Source: an uncultured Collinsella sp.
Lineage (GTDB): Bacteria > Actinomycetota > Coriobacteriia > Coriobacteriales > Coriobacteriaceae
Assembly (NCBI GenBank): GCA_958419975.1
Contig: CATZIG010000001.1
Span: 1 to 48,860, forward strand
Reading direction: 5' to 3'
DNA: 48,860 nt
In this document: piece after piece, positions 8,332-16,174 of the stretch
Layout of the letters: the number at the start of each line of letters is the position of its first letter
Position numbering within the stretch: the first letter of the stretch is position 1
Program-made: the position numbers and the translations under genes
Notes under the pieces: model-generated
Databases searched by the model: none
The model's input: only the letters and a program-made list of their open reading frames with translations
Told to the model about the DNA's origin: nothing

Positions 8332-9354
8332 ATGCCGGATAACGGGTCAATACAAAAAAGAGACGCGCACGAGATGGCTCATGGGCGTCCTGTCCAGATA
8401 ACCGAGCACACGACGGTAACCGAGCTGCAGCCCAGTCTGTCCGATGTCGTGTGCGCAAACAAAAAGCTGCAGATTGGCTTTATCGCTGCGCTCGTGGTCC
8501 TGGCGCTGCTGTCGGGCTTTGTAGCTCGTCCGCATTTCGCCGATACCAAAACTTGGGACTCCACCATCGAGGTCATCGACCAAAAGAAGGGTAACGTACT
8601 GGCGCTCACGGCTTCATGCGTGGCGCTGTCTGCGGGCATTACCGCGCTGCCGGGTGATACGGGAACGCCGGTTGCCGAGCAGCTCGCGCAGCTTTCAGGC
8701 AACCTTGGTATCGTGCTTGCCGTGCTCTACCTAGAGAAATACCTGCTAACCATTTTGTGGTCGGTTGGCCTGGGCATCTTAATCCCGTTTGCGTTGGTGC
8801 TCTTTGCGGTGTCGCTCGGCATTCACGGGCGCTGGAGCACGAGCGCTGTCCTGCGCCGTGTGGCGACGCGCGTGCTGGTGGTTGCCGTGATCGGCATGGC
8901 GCTCGTGCCCGCGAGCGTATGGGTGTCGCAGAAGGTCGATGAAACGTATCGCGTAAGTATTGAGCAAGTCGAGCAAAAGGCTGCGGATGCGACCGACACC
9001 ACGGACAAGTCAGTCGAGACCAGCTCAAAATCGAACAAGAAAAAATCAGAGGCCACGGAGTCCAAAAACGTGCTCGAGCAGTTGACTGATGGGGCCTCGA
9101 GCCTGGTCACGTCGGTAACCAGTGGTGCCAAGCAGATGACCGACGAGATCGTGCACCAGGTGACCGACCTTATCGAAGGCGTCATCGTGATGATCGTGAC
9201 TTCGTGCGTTATCCCGCTGCTGGTGCTCGTGGCGTTTCTGTGGCTGGGCCACACCCTGCTGGGGATCGATATCTCCGGCCCGGCGAACTATTTGACGGGC
9301 CGCTTTCTGAGCGCTCCTTCCAAGCACGCCAAAAAGGGCGGGCAGTCCGAGTAG
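8332..9354 (+). CDS. Multi-pass membrane protein of unknown function
   Basis: I do not recognise the family. The 340-residue protein has hydrophobic segments at about 46-65, 88-106, 123-140, 142-164, 176-198 and 282-312, so around six membrane helices. Between the last two lies a polar stretch (about 200-280) rich in Ser, Thr, Lys and Asp that is probably disordered. The short N-terminal region is hydrophilic and a basic tail (SKHAKKGGQSE) ends the chain. The start follows a good AGGAGG Shine-Dalgarno. It is monocistronic, between the lacF terminator and its own terminator at 9389, inside the lactose island; no role in sugar use can be read from the sequence. Confidence 0.85.
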   Translation: MPDNGSIQKRDAHEMAHGRPVQITEHTTVTELQPSLSDVVCANKKLQIGFIAALVVLALLSGFVARPHFADTKTWDSTIEVIDQKKGNVLALTASCVALSAGITALPGDTGTPVAEQLAQLSGNLGIVLAVLYLEKYLLTILWSVGLGILIPFALVLFAVSLGIHGRWSTSAVLRRVATRVLVVAVIGMALVPASVWVSQKVDETYRVSIEQVEQKAADATDTTDKSVETSSKSNKKKSEATESKNVLEQLTDGASSLVTSVTSGAKQMTDEIVHQVTDLIEGVIVMIVTSCVIPLLVLVAFLWLGHTLLGIDISGPANYLTGRFLSAPSKHAKKGGQSE

Positions 9355-9388
9355 CTAAAACAGCTGTATATACCGGGGAATACCGCCG

Positions 9389-9428
9389 AAGGGCGGCCGA
9401 GACACGTTCTCGGCCGCCCTTTTGTTTG
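9389..9428 (+). terminator. Terminator after the membrane protein gene
   Basis: AAGGGCGGCCGAGA pairs with TCTCGGCCGCCCTT over a 5-nt loop, followed by TTTGTTTG. Confidence 0.88.
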
Positions 9429-9491
9429 TTGAACACATGGTCGCTGCGTCCGCGCCCGGCTCAAACGGTCAGCAATCACCTGTGAACGGTA

Positions 9492-9567
9492 TTTGTTCAA
9501 AAAAGAACAAAGATAAACAAATAGTTGTTGCAGTTACTGTTCGAATGTGTTCAAATAAACATGAACA
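9492..9567 (+). promoter_or_regulatory. Palindromic operator candidates upstream of lacA
   Basis: TTTGTTC-AAAAAA-GAACAAA (9492-9511) is a perfect inverted repeat, and TGTTC/GAACA arms recur at 9548-9567 with a 10-nt spacer. They lie in the AT-rich leader of lacA-lacB-lacX-lacC. The motif does not match the LacI-type CG-centred sites, so a different regulator is likely, perhaps a DeoR/LacR protein such as the one at 20105. That link is inference only. Confidence 0.5.
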
Positions 9568-9661
9568 GTGAAGAACCGCACATTCAGATGCCCGGACCTG
9601 AACGCGATTCAACACTTCCAAACAGAAACTACGCACCTGCGTATCTCTCAAGGAGGATGTC

Positions 9662-10090
9662 ATGAGGGTTGTAATCGCTTCCGATGCCGACGGTATGTCG
9701 ATGAAGGAGTCCATCAAGGAGATGCTCATCGCCGACGGTCACGAGGTCGTCGACTATTCCGAGACCCCTGCCGCGGACTTTGTCGATTCCGCGACCGCCG
9801 TTGCCAAGGACCTGCTGGAGCACAAGGATTCCCAGGGCTTCGCATTCGATAAGTACGGCGTCGGCTCCTATATGGCCGCCGTCAAGATTAAGGGCATGGT
9901 CGTCGCCAACATTTCCGACGAGCGTTCCGCCTACATGACCCGCGAGCACAACGGCTCGCGCATGGTCACCATGGGCCCGGGCGTTGTGGGCACCGAGGTC
10001 GCCAAGAAGATCGCCCGCGAGTTCCTGCGCGCCCAGTACGCCGGCGGCCGTCACCAGATCCGTGTCGACATGCTCAACAAGATGGCCTAA
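9662..10090 (+). CDS. lacA: Galactose-6-phosphate isomerase subunit LacA
   Basis: A 142-residue RpiB/LacA/LacB-family protein. With LacB it forms the heteromeric isomerase converting galactose-6-phosphate to tagatose-6-phosphate. Typical LacA segments are MVVANISDERSAYMTREHN and GGRHQIRVDMLNKM at the C-terminus, and the length equals that of lactic-acid-bacterial LacA (about 141). LacA lacks the CGTG cysteine loop found in LacB. It is the first gene of an operon with lacB, a lacX-like gene and lacC. The Shine-Dalgarno AAGGAGG is strong. Confidence 0.94.
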   Translation: MRVVIASDADGMSMKESIKEMLIADGHEVVDYSETPAADFVDSATAVAKDLLEHKDSQGFAFDKYGVGSYMAAVKIKGMVVANISDERSAYMTREHNGSRMVTMGPGVVGTEVAKKIAREFLRAQYAGGRHQIRVDMLNKMA

Positions 10091-10153
10091 CGAGAGCCAC
10101 CGAGAACTCGAACTTCTACCTCAACTTGTGAATTCAGACGAAAGGACGTTCTG

Positions 10154-10678
10154 ATGAAGAAGACCATCGCAATCGGTTGCGACCATATCGTTACGGACGA
10201 GAAGATCTATCTGGCCGACCGCCTGGAGCAGGCTGGCTACAAGGTGCTCGACTGCGGTACCTACAGCCACACCCGTACGCACTATCCCATCTACGGTAAG
10301 GCCGTGGGCGAGGCTGTTGCCAGCGGCAAGGCCGACTTTGGCGTGGCCCTGTGCGGCACCGGCATCGGCATCACCAACGCCGTCAACAAGGTTCCCGGCG
10401 CCCGCTGCGCCCTGGTTCGCGACATGACCTCTGCCCTGTATGCCCGTCGCGAGCTCAACGCCAACATCGTGGGCTTTGGCGGCAAGATTACCGGCGAGTT
10501 CCTGATGGCCGATATCATGCTTGCCTTCCTGGAGGAGCCCTACGAGAAGACCCCCGAGCACGATGCCCTGATCGCCAAGATCGATGCCTGCAATAAGGCC
10601 GACGCCGAGGCTCAGGCTGACCCGCACTTCTTTGACGAGTTCCTCGAGAAGTGGGACCGCGGCGAATACCATGATTAG
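10154..10678 (+). CDS. lacB: Galactose-6-phosphate isomerase subunit LacB
   Basis: A 174-residue RpiB-family subunit. It has the N-terminal AIGCDHIVTDEK motif, the active-site loop CGTGIGITNAVNKVPG with its cysteine, and the diagnostic C-terminal segment EFLEKWDRGEYHD shared with LacB of lactic acid bacteria. It pairs with LacA encoded 63 nt upstream. The start ATG follows GAAAGGA. Confidence 0.95.
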   Translation: MKKTIAIGCDHIVTDEKIYLADRLEQAGYKVLDCGTYSHTRTHYPIYGKAVGEAVASGKADFGVALCGTGIGITNAVNKVPGARCALVRDMTSALYARRELNANIVGFGGKITGEFLMADIMLAFLEEPYEKTPEHDALIAKIDACNKADAEAQADPHFFDEFLEKWDRGEYHD

Positions 10679-10797
10679 CGGGTATCCGGCGTAATTAACT
10701 AGTCCGTTGACGGCTCGCGTTTCTGTGAGGGGGCGCGGGCCGGTTTTCTATCAGCCCTATTGACTTGGCGGGCTGTCGTAAGAAAGGGAAGGCTCCT

Positions 10798-11679
10798 ATG
10801 GAGTTTGTTCTTGATAACGGTTCTATTCGCGTAGCACTGAGCACGGCTGGCGGCTCGTTCACCTCAATTGTGGCCGACGGTCGCGAGTATCTGTGGCAGG
10901 GTGACCCGGCGGTCTGGTCGGGCCAGGCACCCATTTGTTTCCCGATCTGCGGCGGCCTTCGTGACGGTCGCGCAATGACCATGGGCGGCCGCGAGGTCAA
11001 GCTTGCCCGTCACGGCTTTGCTCGCAAACAGGAGTGGAAGCTCGAGGAGCAGGGCGACAACATGGTCGCGCTGAGCCTAAGCTCTGCCGACCATGCCGAG
11101 TTGCTCGATCAGTACCCGTATCCGTTTAAGATCGTTGCTCGTTACACGATCGATGCGGAGAAGGTGGCCGTGTCGTACGAGGTGACCAATGAGGGCACCG
11201 AAGACATGCCGTTCTTTGTGGGCGGTCACCCTGGCTTTAAGTGCCCGCTTGACGAGGGCGAGTCCTATGACGACTACGAGCTCCGTTTTGAGCAGCGCGA
11301 GGCCGCCGAGCTCTGTACTGCCGTTCCCTCGACGGGCCTGATTGATGTTGAGCATCGCAGCAAGAACCCGATGGTTGGCCATGACCTGCCGCTGACCCAC
11401 GAACTCTTTGACTTCGCAGAGACCATCTTTGACGTGCTCGAGAGCCGCGTGGTTACGCTGACCAAGAAGACCGAGGACAAGGGCGTGCGCCTGACGTTCC
11501 CCGATATGCCGTACCTGATTGTGTGGAGCAAGCCCGAGGGGGACTTTGTGGCCGTGGAACCGTGGGGCGGCCTGTCCACCTGCTCCGACGAGGACGATAT
11601 TCTGGAGCACAAGCGCGGCTGCCTGGTGGCCAAGCCGGGGGAGACCGTTACCCGCGGCTTTGATATCGAGATCCTTTAA
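10798..11679 (+). CDS. Aldose 1-epimerase family protein, LacX-like
   Basis: A 293-residue galactose-mutarotase-like protein. ARHGFAR and FVGGHPGFKCPL carry the two family histidines, and VAVEPWGG near the C-terminus carries the likely catalytic glutamate. The family interconverts anomers of hexoses or hexose phosphates. In lactococcal lac operons a LacX homolog sits at the operon end; here the gene lies between lacB and lacC, supporting a role in the tagatose-6-phosphate branch, though a GalM role for the nearby galK cannot be excluded. The start at 10798 follows GAAAGGGAAGG; an upstream in-frame ATG at 10765 lacks that signal. Confidence 0.85.
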   Translation: MEFVLDNGSIRVALSTAGGSFTSIVADGREYLWQGDPAVWSGQAPICFPICGGLRDGRAMTMGGREVKLARHGFARKQEWKLEEQGDNMVALSLSSADHAELLDQYPYPFKIVARYTIDAEKVAVSYEVTNEGTEDMPFFVGGHPGFKCPLDEGESYDDYELRFEQREAAELCTAVPSTGLIDVEHRSKNPMVGHDLPLTHELFDFAETIFDVLESRVVTLTKKTEDKGVRLTFPDMPYLIVWSKPEGDFVAVEPWGGLSTCSDEDDILEHKRGCLVAKPGETVTRGFDIEIL

Positions 11680-11735
11680 CGAGCTATCGTATGTTTGGGG
11701 CCGCGCGTGTCGTGCCCCGGAAACAGGAGTCCAAC

Positions 11736-12671
11736 ATGATTCTGACCGTTACCATGAACCCGTCGATTGATACGCGCTATCAGCTCGACAAGTTGATCAT
11801 CGACGACGTGAACCGTGTGACGCCCGAAAAGACCGCTGGCGGCAAGGGCCTCAACGTGAGCCGTGTGCTGCTGCAGTTGGGCGACGATGTGCTCGCGACC
11901 GGTCTGCTCGGCGGACACATGGGTGCCTATATGGCCGAGCTTATGGATGCCGACGGCGTCAAGAACGACTTTGTGCCCATCGCCGGTGAGACGCGCATTT
12001 GCCTGAATATTCTGCACGAGGGTAATCAGACCGAGCTGCTGGAGAGCGGCCCGCAGATCGCTCCGGCCGAGCTCGAGGCCTTTACGGCCAAGTTTGCCGA
12101 GCTTGCAGCGAAGGCGGACGTTGTGACGCTTTCGGGCTCGCTGCCGCGTGGCGTCGATGCCGGCTATTATGCCGAGCTCGTTAAGATCGCCGAAGAGGCG
12201 GGCGCCAAGGTGCTGCTCGACACTTCGGGTGCATCGCTGGAGGCCGCGCTGGAGTCCGACGCTAAGCCTGAGCTCGTAAAGCCCAACCTGACCGAGATTA
12301 ACGGTCTGCTGGGTACGTCCTTTACGACCGATGATGTCGATGCCCTGCGCGAGGCGCTTGCCGCCGATGACCGCTTTGCCGGTATCCCCTGGGTTGTCGT
12401 TTCGATGGGCGCTGCCGGTTCGGTGGGCTTCCATGAGGGTCGCGCGTTCCGCGCCAAGACGCCCGCGATTGCGGCTGTGAACGCGACGGGTTCCGGTGAC
12501 TCGACCATCGCCGGCTTTGCGCATGCCATTGCGGCTGGTGCCGACGACGTCACGGTGCTCAAGACCGCCAATACCTGCGGCAAGCTCAACGCCATGGATC
12601 CCAAGACCGGCCACCTGGTCATGGACCGCTGGGACGAGATCTACAACAACGTTGAAGTAACGGAGCTTTAG
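11736..12671 (+). CDS. lacC: Tagatose-6-phosphate kinase, PfkB family
   Basis: A 311-residue PfkB-type sugar kinase that would phosphorylate tagatose-6-phosphate to tagatose-1,6-bisphosphate. The first PfkB signature includes TAGGKGLNVSRVLLQLG, and the second, NATGSGDSTIAGFAHA, carries the catalytic aspartate. The N-terminus MILTVTMNPSIDTRYQ is typical of LacC and 1-phosphofructokinase; the operon with lacA and lacB favours LacC. The start at 11736 follows CAGGAG; the longer frame from 11691 overlaps the spacer after lacX and lacks a signal. It ends 14 nt before the repeat element at 12686. Confidence 0.92.
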   Translation: MILTVTMNPSIDTRYQLDKLIIDDVNRVTPEKTAGGKGLNVSRVLLQLGDDVLATGLLGGHMGAYMAELMDADGVKNDFVPIAGETRICLNILHEGNQTELLESGPQIAPAELEAFTAKFAELAAKADVVTLSGSLPRGVDAGYYAELVKIAEEAGAKVLLDTSGASLEAALESDAKPELVKPNLTEINGLLGTSFTTDDVDALREALAADDRFAGIPWVVVSMGAAGSVGFHEGRAFRAKTPAIAAVNATGSGDSTIAGFAHAIAAGADDVTVLKTANTCGKLNAMDPKTGHLVMDRWDEIYNNVEVTEL

Positions 12672-12685
12672 GGTTACGGCGTCGA

Positions 12686-12823
12686 GTTACGGCGTTTTAC
12701 CAAACGCCGTAACCTGCCGACGCTGCGCGGGCCGCATTTGGACAATCTGACGTTCAACTTCAAGGGCGCGACCAGAAGGTCAGCGCCCTTTCGTTTCACG
12801 TCACCTTGTCTCAAATGCGGCCC
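12686..12823 (+). repeat. 111-bp dispersed 3' element, copy A, with extra outer arms
   Basis: Positions 12686-12796 match 27293-27403 in reverse complement almost throughout. The element starts with hairpin GTTACGGCGTTT/AAACGCCGTAAC, then holds the conserved stretch GACAATCTGACGTTCAACTT, and ends in a terminator-like stem (GGGCGC-GACC-agaa-GGTC-a-GCGCCC) followed by TTTCGTTT. Copy A alone is enclosed by outer arms GGGCCGCATTTG (12729-12740) and CAAATGCGGCCC (12812-12823). Both copies directly follow a stop codon in the sense direction, so a mobile or duplicated terminator is likely. Confidence 0.75.
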
Positions 12824-12877
12824 GCTCGCTGTCCGTCCTCTACCTGCGGCGTTGTCTTGCTCCGGATGCGGCAGATA

Positions 12878-12916
12878 GGGACGTTCCTTTTTTGCCGGCA
12901 GTTTGGGACATTCCTT
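12878..12916 (+). repeat. 40-bp repeat, copy 1
   Basis: Consensus GGGACGTTCCTT, then TYTGCCGGCAGTTTGG, then RACAYTCCTT. It recurs in the same orientation at 14388-14427 and inverted at 27241-27280. Copies 1 and 2 flank the ATPase gene at 12940-14241. Confidence 0.75.
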
Positions 12917-12939
12917 ACGGGGCACCCCCTCCACAGCGC

Positions 12940-14241
12940 CTATGCCAGCTTGTCGATTTGCCCAATCTCCCAGAGCGGAATGTTGACGAGCGTGCCTTCG
13001 TCTCTATATGCCGCTAACGATGTTCTCACGCAACGCTCGAGCTTGAACTTCTCGCAGGCAATCCTCAGGCTCTTTGCTTTGAGATTCTCTGCCGCCTTTA
13101 CCTCGAGCGGAAGCACGGTCCCCGCATGGTCGATGGCAAAGTCAGTCTCTGCATTGCCGGAGGAGGATGACCAATACGCGGGAGTTTTGTCTTGGAGCAA
13201 AAGCTCCTGTGCGACGTATTGCTCGGTCAGCGAGCCTTTGAACTCCGTAAAAACAGCGGGCCCGTTCAGAACAATGGCTGGCGTGAGGCCGGAGAGTGCT
13301 CCGAGGATGCCGGTGTCGATGCAGAACAGCTTGAAGCCCGAGAGATCCTCGTAGCTTGTGAGCGGTGCTCTTAGGGCGGAAACACGTGGTACCTTATGAA
13401 CGATTCCATAGTCCATGAGCCACTGGAGGCTTTCCTCAAAATCGCGTGCGCGCGCCCCGGGACGGAGTGCACCGTAGACGAACTTCTTGTTTTCCTTTGC
13501 GAGCTGGCCGGGAAGGGATTTCCAAACCAGCCTCATGCGCTCGACGATGCGGGCTGGCGCATGCTTGCCAAAATCGGATTCGTAAGCTTCGATGATTTGC
13601 TGCTGAAGCCTGCGGGCCTCGATGAAATCGTGGGAGGCGGCGAAAGCGGAGACAACTTCTGGCATGCCACCGACAACGAGGTATTCCTTGAGCAGGCGCT
13701 CGAGCTTTTCGGAAACGTTTGTCAGCAGGTCCATGTCTGCGGCAAGGATGGCATCTGCGAGCGGATCGCCATCGACGGCACGAACGAACTCGACAAACCC
13801 CATGGGGCGCATGGTGAGCTGGTCGATCTTGCCGACGGGGAACGACTCGTTTTCGCGTCGGAGCGCGAGCCCCATATAGGAGCCGGCTGCCACGATATGG
13901 TATTCCGGCGCCAGCTCGTTGAAGTATTTGAGCGAGGTGATGCCACGCGGTGCCTCTTGGATTTCGTCGAAGATGATGAGCGTGTCTGTCGGCGTTATGG
14001 TCTGGCCGCGCAGGAGCTCTATCTGGGAGATGATGCGTTTGGGGTCAAGGCTTCCGTCGAACAGCGAACGTGCGCCCGGTTCGAGCATAAAGTCAAAGCG
14101 GATGACGTTTTGATACTGCTGGCCTGCGAATTCGTTAAGAAGCCAGGTTTTTCCCGTCTGGCGGGCCCCCTTAAGCAGGAGGGGCTTGCGGTTTGCCCTA
14201 GATTTCCAAGCGATGAGTTCGTCCATTAGCTGTCGCTGCAT
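12940..14241 (-). CDS. AAA ATPase with DUF4143-type C-terminal domain
   Basis: A 433-residue P-loop ATPase: Walker A GARQTGKT (25-32), Walker B TLIIFDEIQ, sensor-like HIVAAGSYMG, then a C-terminal winged-helix and nuclease-like region with ETDFAIDH...LPLEVKAAEN, resembling a PD-(D/E)XK core. Proteins of this AAA_14/DUF4143 class are widespread in gut bacteria and archaea, and their function is not established. The gene interrupts the lac/gal block in reverse orientation and is flanked by 40-bp direct repeats; 33-bp tandem repeats lie upstream. This suggests arrival as a cassette. AGGAGG 4 nt before the ATG supports the start. Confidence 0.9.
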   Translation of the reverse strand: MQRQLMDELIAWKSRANRKPLLLKGARQTGKTWLLNEFAGQQYQNVIRFDFMLEPGARSLFDGSLDPKRIISQIELLRGQTITPTDTLIIFDEIQEAPRGITSLKYFNELAPEYHIVAAGSYMGLALRRENESFPVGKIDQLTMRPMGFVEFVRAVDGDPLADAILAADMDLLTNVSEKLERLLKEYLVVGGMPEVVSAFAASHDFIEARRLQQQIIEAYESDFGKHAPARIVERMRLVWKSLPGQLAKENKKFVYGALRPGARARDFEESLQWLMDYGIVHKVPRVSALRAPLTSYEDLSGFKLFCIDTGILGALSGLTPAIVLNGPAVFTEFKGSLTEQYVAQELLLQDKTPAYWSSSSGNAETDFAIDHAGTVLPLEVKAAENLKAKSLRIACEKFKLERCVRTSLAAYRDEGTLVNIPLWEIGQIDKLA

Positions 14242-14249
14242 ACTGCCTC

Positions 14250-14286
14250 CTAACGATCATGGTTAGTATAAGACCGTTTCGGTCTT
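14250..14286 (-). promoter_or_regulatory. Two small palindromes in the leader of the ATPase gene
   Basis: CTAAC-N7-GTTAG (14250-14266) overlaps the Shine-Dalgarno, and AGACCG-TTT-CGGTCT (14271-14285) lies just upstream. They are candidate sites for autoregulation; no regulator is known. Confidence 0.4.
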
Positions 14287-14376
14287 TCCATCGAAAAATG
14301 TGGGAGTAAACCACGTTTTTCCATCGAATAATGTGTGAGGCAACCACGTTTTTCCATCGAATAATGTGGGTGTTTA
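14285..14376 (-). repeat. 33-bp tandem repeat, nearly three copies, upstream of the ATPase gene
   Basis: CCATCGAATAATGTG recurs at 14288, 14321 and 14354 with an exact 33-bp period, joined by ACCACGTTTTT. On the minus strand the unit is open and would encode HIIRWKNVV, but the reading frame (14422 to 14198) overlaps the ATPase start and has no family I recognise. Direct-repeat regulatory sites and a hypothetical repeat peptide are both possible. The rest of the 304-bp gap holds the 40-bp repeat and the galT terminator. Confidence 0.65.
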
Positions 14377-14387
14377 GGTCGGCACCT

Positions 14388-14427
14388 GGGGACGTTCCTT
14401 CTCTGCCGGCAGTTTGGAACACTCCTT
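14388..14427 (+). repeat. 40-bp repeat, copy 2
   Basis: Same orientation as 12878-12916, about 1.5 kb apart, bracketing the ATPase gene. Confidence 0.75.
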
Positions 14428-14456
14428 GTTTTGGTGCAAATTAGCTACCCTTGCAT

Positions 14457-14497
14457 CAGAAAACGGCGCCCGTCGGCGATGTTGCCGGCGGGCGCCG
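14457..14497 (-). terminator. Terminator of the galK-galT transcript
   Basis: On the minus strand CGGCGCCCGCCGGC pairs with GCCGACGGGCGCCG, followed by TTTTCTG, about 50 nt after the galT stop. Confidence 0.78.
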
Positions 14498-14545
14498 TGG
14501 TCGTGTAGGCGCTATTTGTTAAGTGCGTGCGTTCGAGCTCGCGTG

Positions 14546-16174
14546 CTACAGCGAGTCGATAAAGCGCTGCTGGGCGGCGCGGCCGGCTTCGTCCCACTTA
14601 AAGACGCCGGCGTTGTCGAGCACGTGGCCAAACACCACGCCGACCTCCTCGTGCAGGATATCGATGGCGTTGTCGGCCGTAAGCTCGTCGGCGCGGCGGG
14701 CAAAAACGTCCTCGGCCCATGCGGCGTGGCTGCGGCAAAGGTCGTCGCCCTCGAGTGCGCTGGCAAGATCGTAGCTGGCATCGACCTTGGCTGCCAGCAG
14801 GTGTTCGCGGACAGCGCCAAGCTCGGGAACCAGGCGTGGCGGCAAAATGGCCAGACCCATGACCTCGATCAGACCGATGTTCTCTTTCTTGATGTGGTGG
14901 TACTCGGCATGCGGGTGGAACACGCCCAGCGGATGCTCGTCGGTCGTGATGTTGCAGCGAAGCGCCAGGTAGGCCTCGTAGATTTCGCCGCCGGCATTGC
15001 CGCGGGAGTCGACGCGGCGGATGACGGGCGTCACGGTGTTGTGCGCCACGCCGTCGGCTGTGTGCGCGATGACGCCCACCGACTCATCGGTCCACTCGCG
15101 CCAGGCGAGGATAATCTTCTCGGCGGCGTCGAGCAGCTGGGCGCGGTCGTGCGAGCGCAGCCGCAGCACCGAAAGCGGCCACTGCAACACGGTACCGCTG
15201 ACCTGGTCAAAGCCGGGCACGTTAAACTGCGAGACTTCGGTGGCATGCATCATGGGGAACTCGTGCGCGCCGCCCTGGAAGTGGTCGTGCGACAAGATCG
15301 AGCCGCCCACGATGGGCAGGTCGGCGTTGGAGCCAATAAAGTAGTGCGGGAACAGGTCGACAAAGTCGAGCAGGCAGGTCAGCCCCTTGCGGTCGACGTG
15401 CATCGGACGATGCTCGGAGCTCATGGCAATGCAGTGCTCGTTAAAGTACGCGTACGGGCTGTATTGGAAGCCCCAGCGCTCGCCGTCGAGCTTAATGGGG
15501 ATAACGCGCAGATTCTGGCGGGCGGGATGGGCGCCGCCGTCGGCTGCAGCGGAGCGTCCGGGATAGCCCTCGTTTTCGATGCAGAGCTGGCAGGCGGGAT
15601 ACTTCTCGCCCGTGTTTTTGGCGGCGCCGGCCGCGGCAATATCGCGCGGGTCCTTTTCGGGCTTTGACAGGTTGATGGTAATCTCGAGGTCGCCCCAGTT
15701 GGTGGGGGTGCTCCATTTGATGTTGCGCGCGATGGCGGCACGGCGCACGTAGCCGGCGTCGCAGCACAGGCCGTAGAACCAGTCGGTCGCGGCGCGGGGC
15801 TCGTTGACGCCCATGCGTCCGTTGAACTCCTCGTTTACAACCGAAGGCCTTGGCATGAGCGCGCCCATGATGCGCATGGCGATGCGGTCGCGGCCCGATG
15901 CCGTGTCCTCGGCGGCGCCGTTGGCAACAGCCGCCTCGGCAAGCGCGGCAAGTGTGCCTTCAAGGTCAAAGTTGGGCAGGGTGTCGGGGTGCAAGAGCGA
16001 GAGTTTCTCGACCTGGAGCGCCCAGGCCATGTCGAGCGCCGGGCCCGTAGCACCGATGAACTCGAGAATGGTGTTATACGCCCAGATGCGATCGTCCTGG
16101 CCGATCATCGATCGGTGGATAGCGTACTCGATCAGGTTCTGCGCGGCCCCGCGCACGTCAGTCATTACAGCCAT
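14546..16174 (-). CDS. galT: UDP-glucose-hexose-1-phosphate uridylyltransferase, long form
   Basis: A 542-residue GalT of the long type found in Firmicutes and relatives (about 490-540 residues). It transfers UMP from UDP-glucose to galactose-1-phosphate in the Leloir pathway. The histidine-rich active-site segment SILSHDHFQGGAHEFPM is present, and YPACQLCIENEGYPGR carries a CxxC pair. It overlaps galK by 10 nt (galK stop at 16165), showing translational coupling. A second ATG (MTDV) sits in a TAATG overlap at 16165; the first at 16174 is kept because AAGGGGG is 10 nt upstream. No galE is seen in the window. Confidence 0.93.
   Translation of the reverse strand: MAVMTDVRGAAQNLIEYAIHRSMIGQDDRIWAYNTILEFIGATGPALDMAWALQVEKLSLLHPDTLPNFDLEGTLAALAEAAVANGAAEDTASGRDRIAMRIMGALMPRPSVVNEEFNGRMGVNEPRAATDWFYGLCCDAGYVRRAAIARNIKWSTPTNWGDLEITINLSKPEKDPRDIAAAGAAKNTGEKYPACQLCIENEGYPGRSAAADGGAHPARQNLRVIPIKLDGERWGFQYSPYAYFNEHCIAMSSEHRPMHVDRKGLTCLLDFVDLFPHYFIGSNADLPIVGGSILSHDHFQGGAHEFPMMHATEVSQFNVPGFDQVSGTVLQWPLSVLRLRSHDRAQLLDAAEKIILAWREWTDESVGVIAHTADGVAHNTVTPVIRRVDSRGNAGGEIYEAYLALRCNITTDEHPLGVFHPHAEYHHIKKENIGLIEVMGLAILPPRLVPELGAVREHLLAAKVDASYDLASALEGDDLCRSHAAWAEDVFARRADELTADNAIDILHEEVGVVFGHVLDNAGVFKWDEAGRAAQQRFIDSL

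Noticed and set aside
14285..14376. CRISPR array
   Set aside because: The 33-bp period has no separate spacers: the units are nearly identical end to end, there are only about three, and no cas gene is near.
14198..14422. Minus-strand 74-residue frame containing the 33-bp repeats
   Set aside because: Not called as a gene because it overlaps the ATPase start, has no convincing ribosome site and consists mainly of the DNA repeat; kept only as a finding about the repeats.
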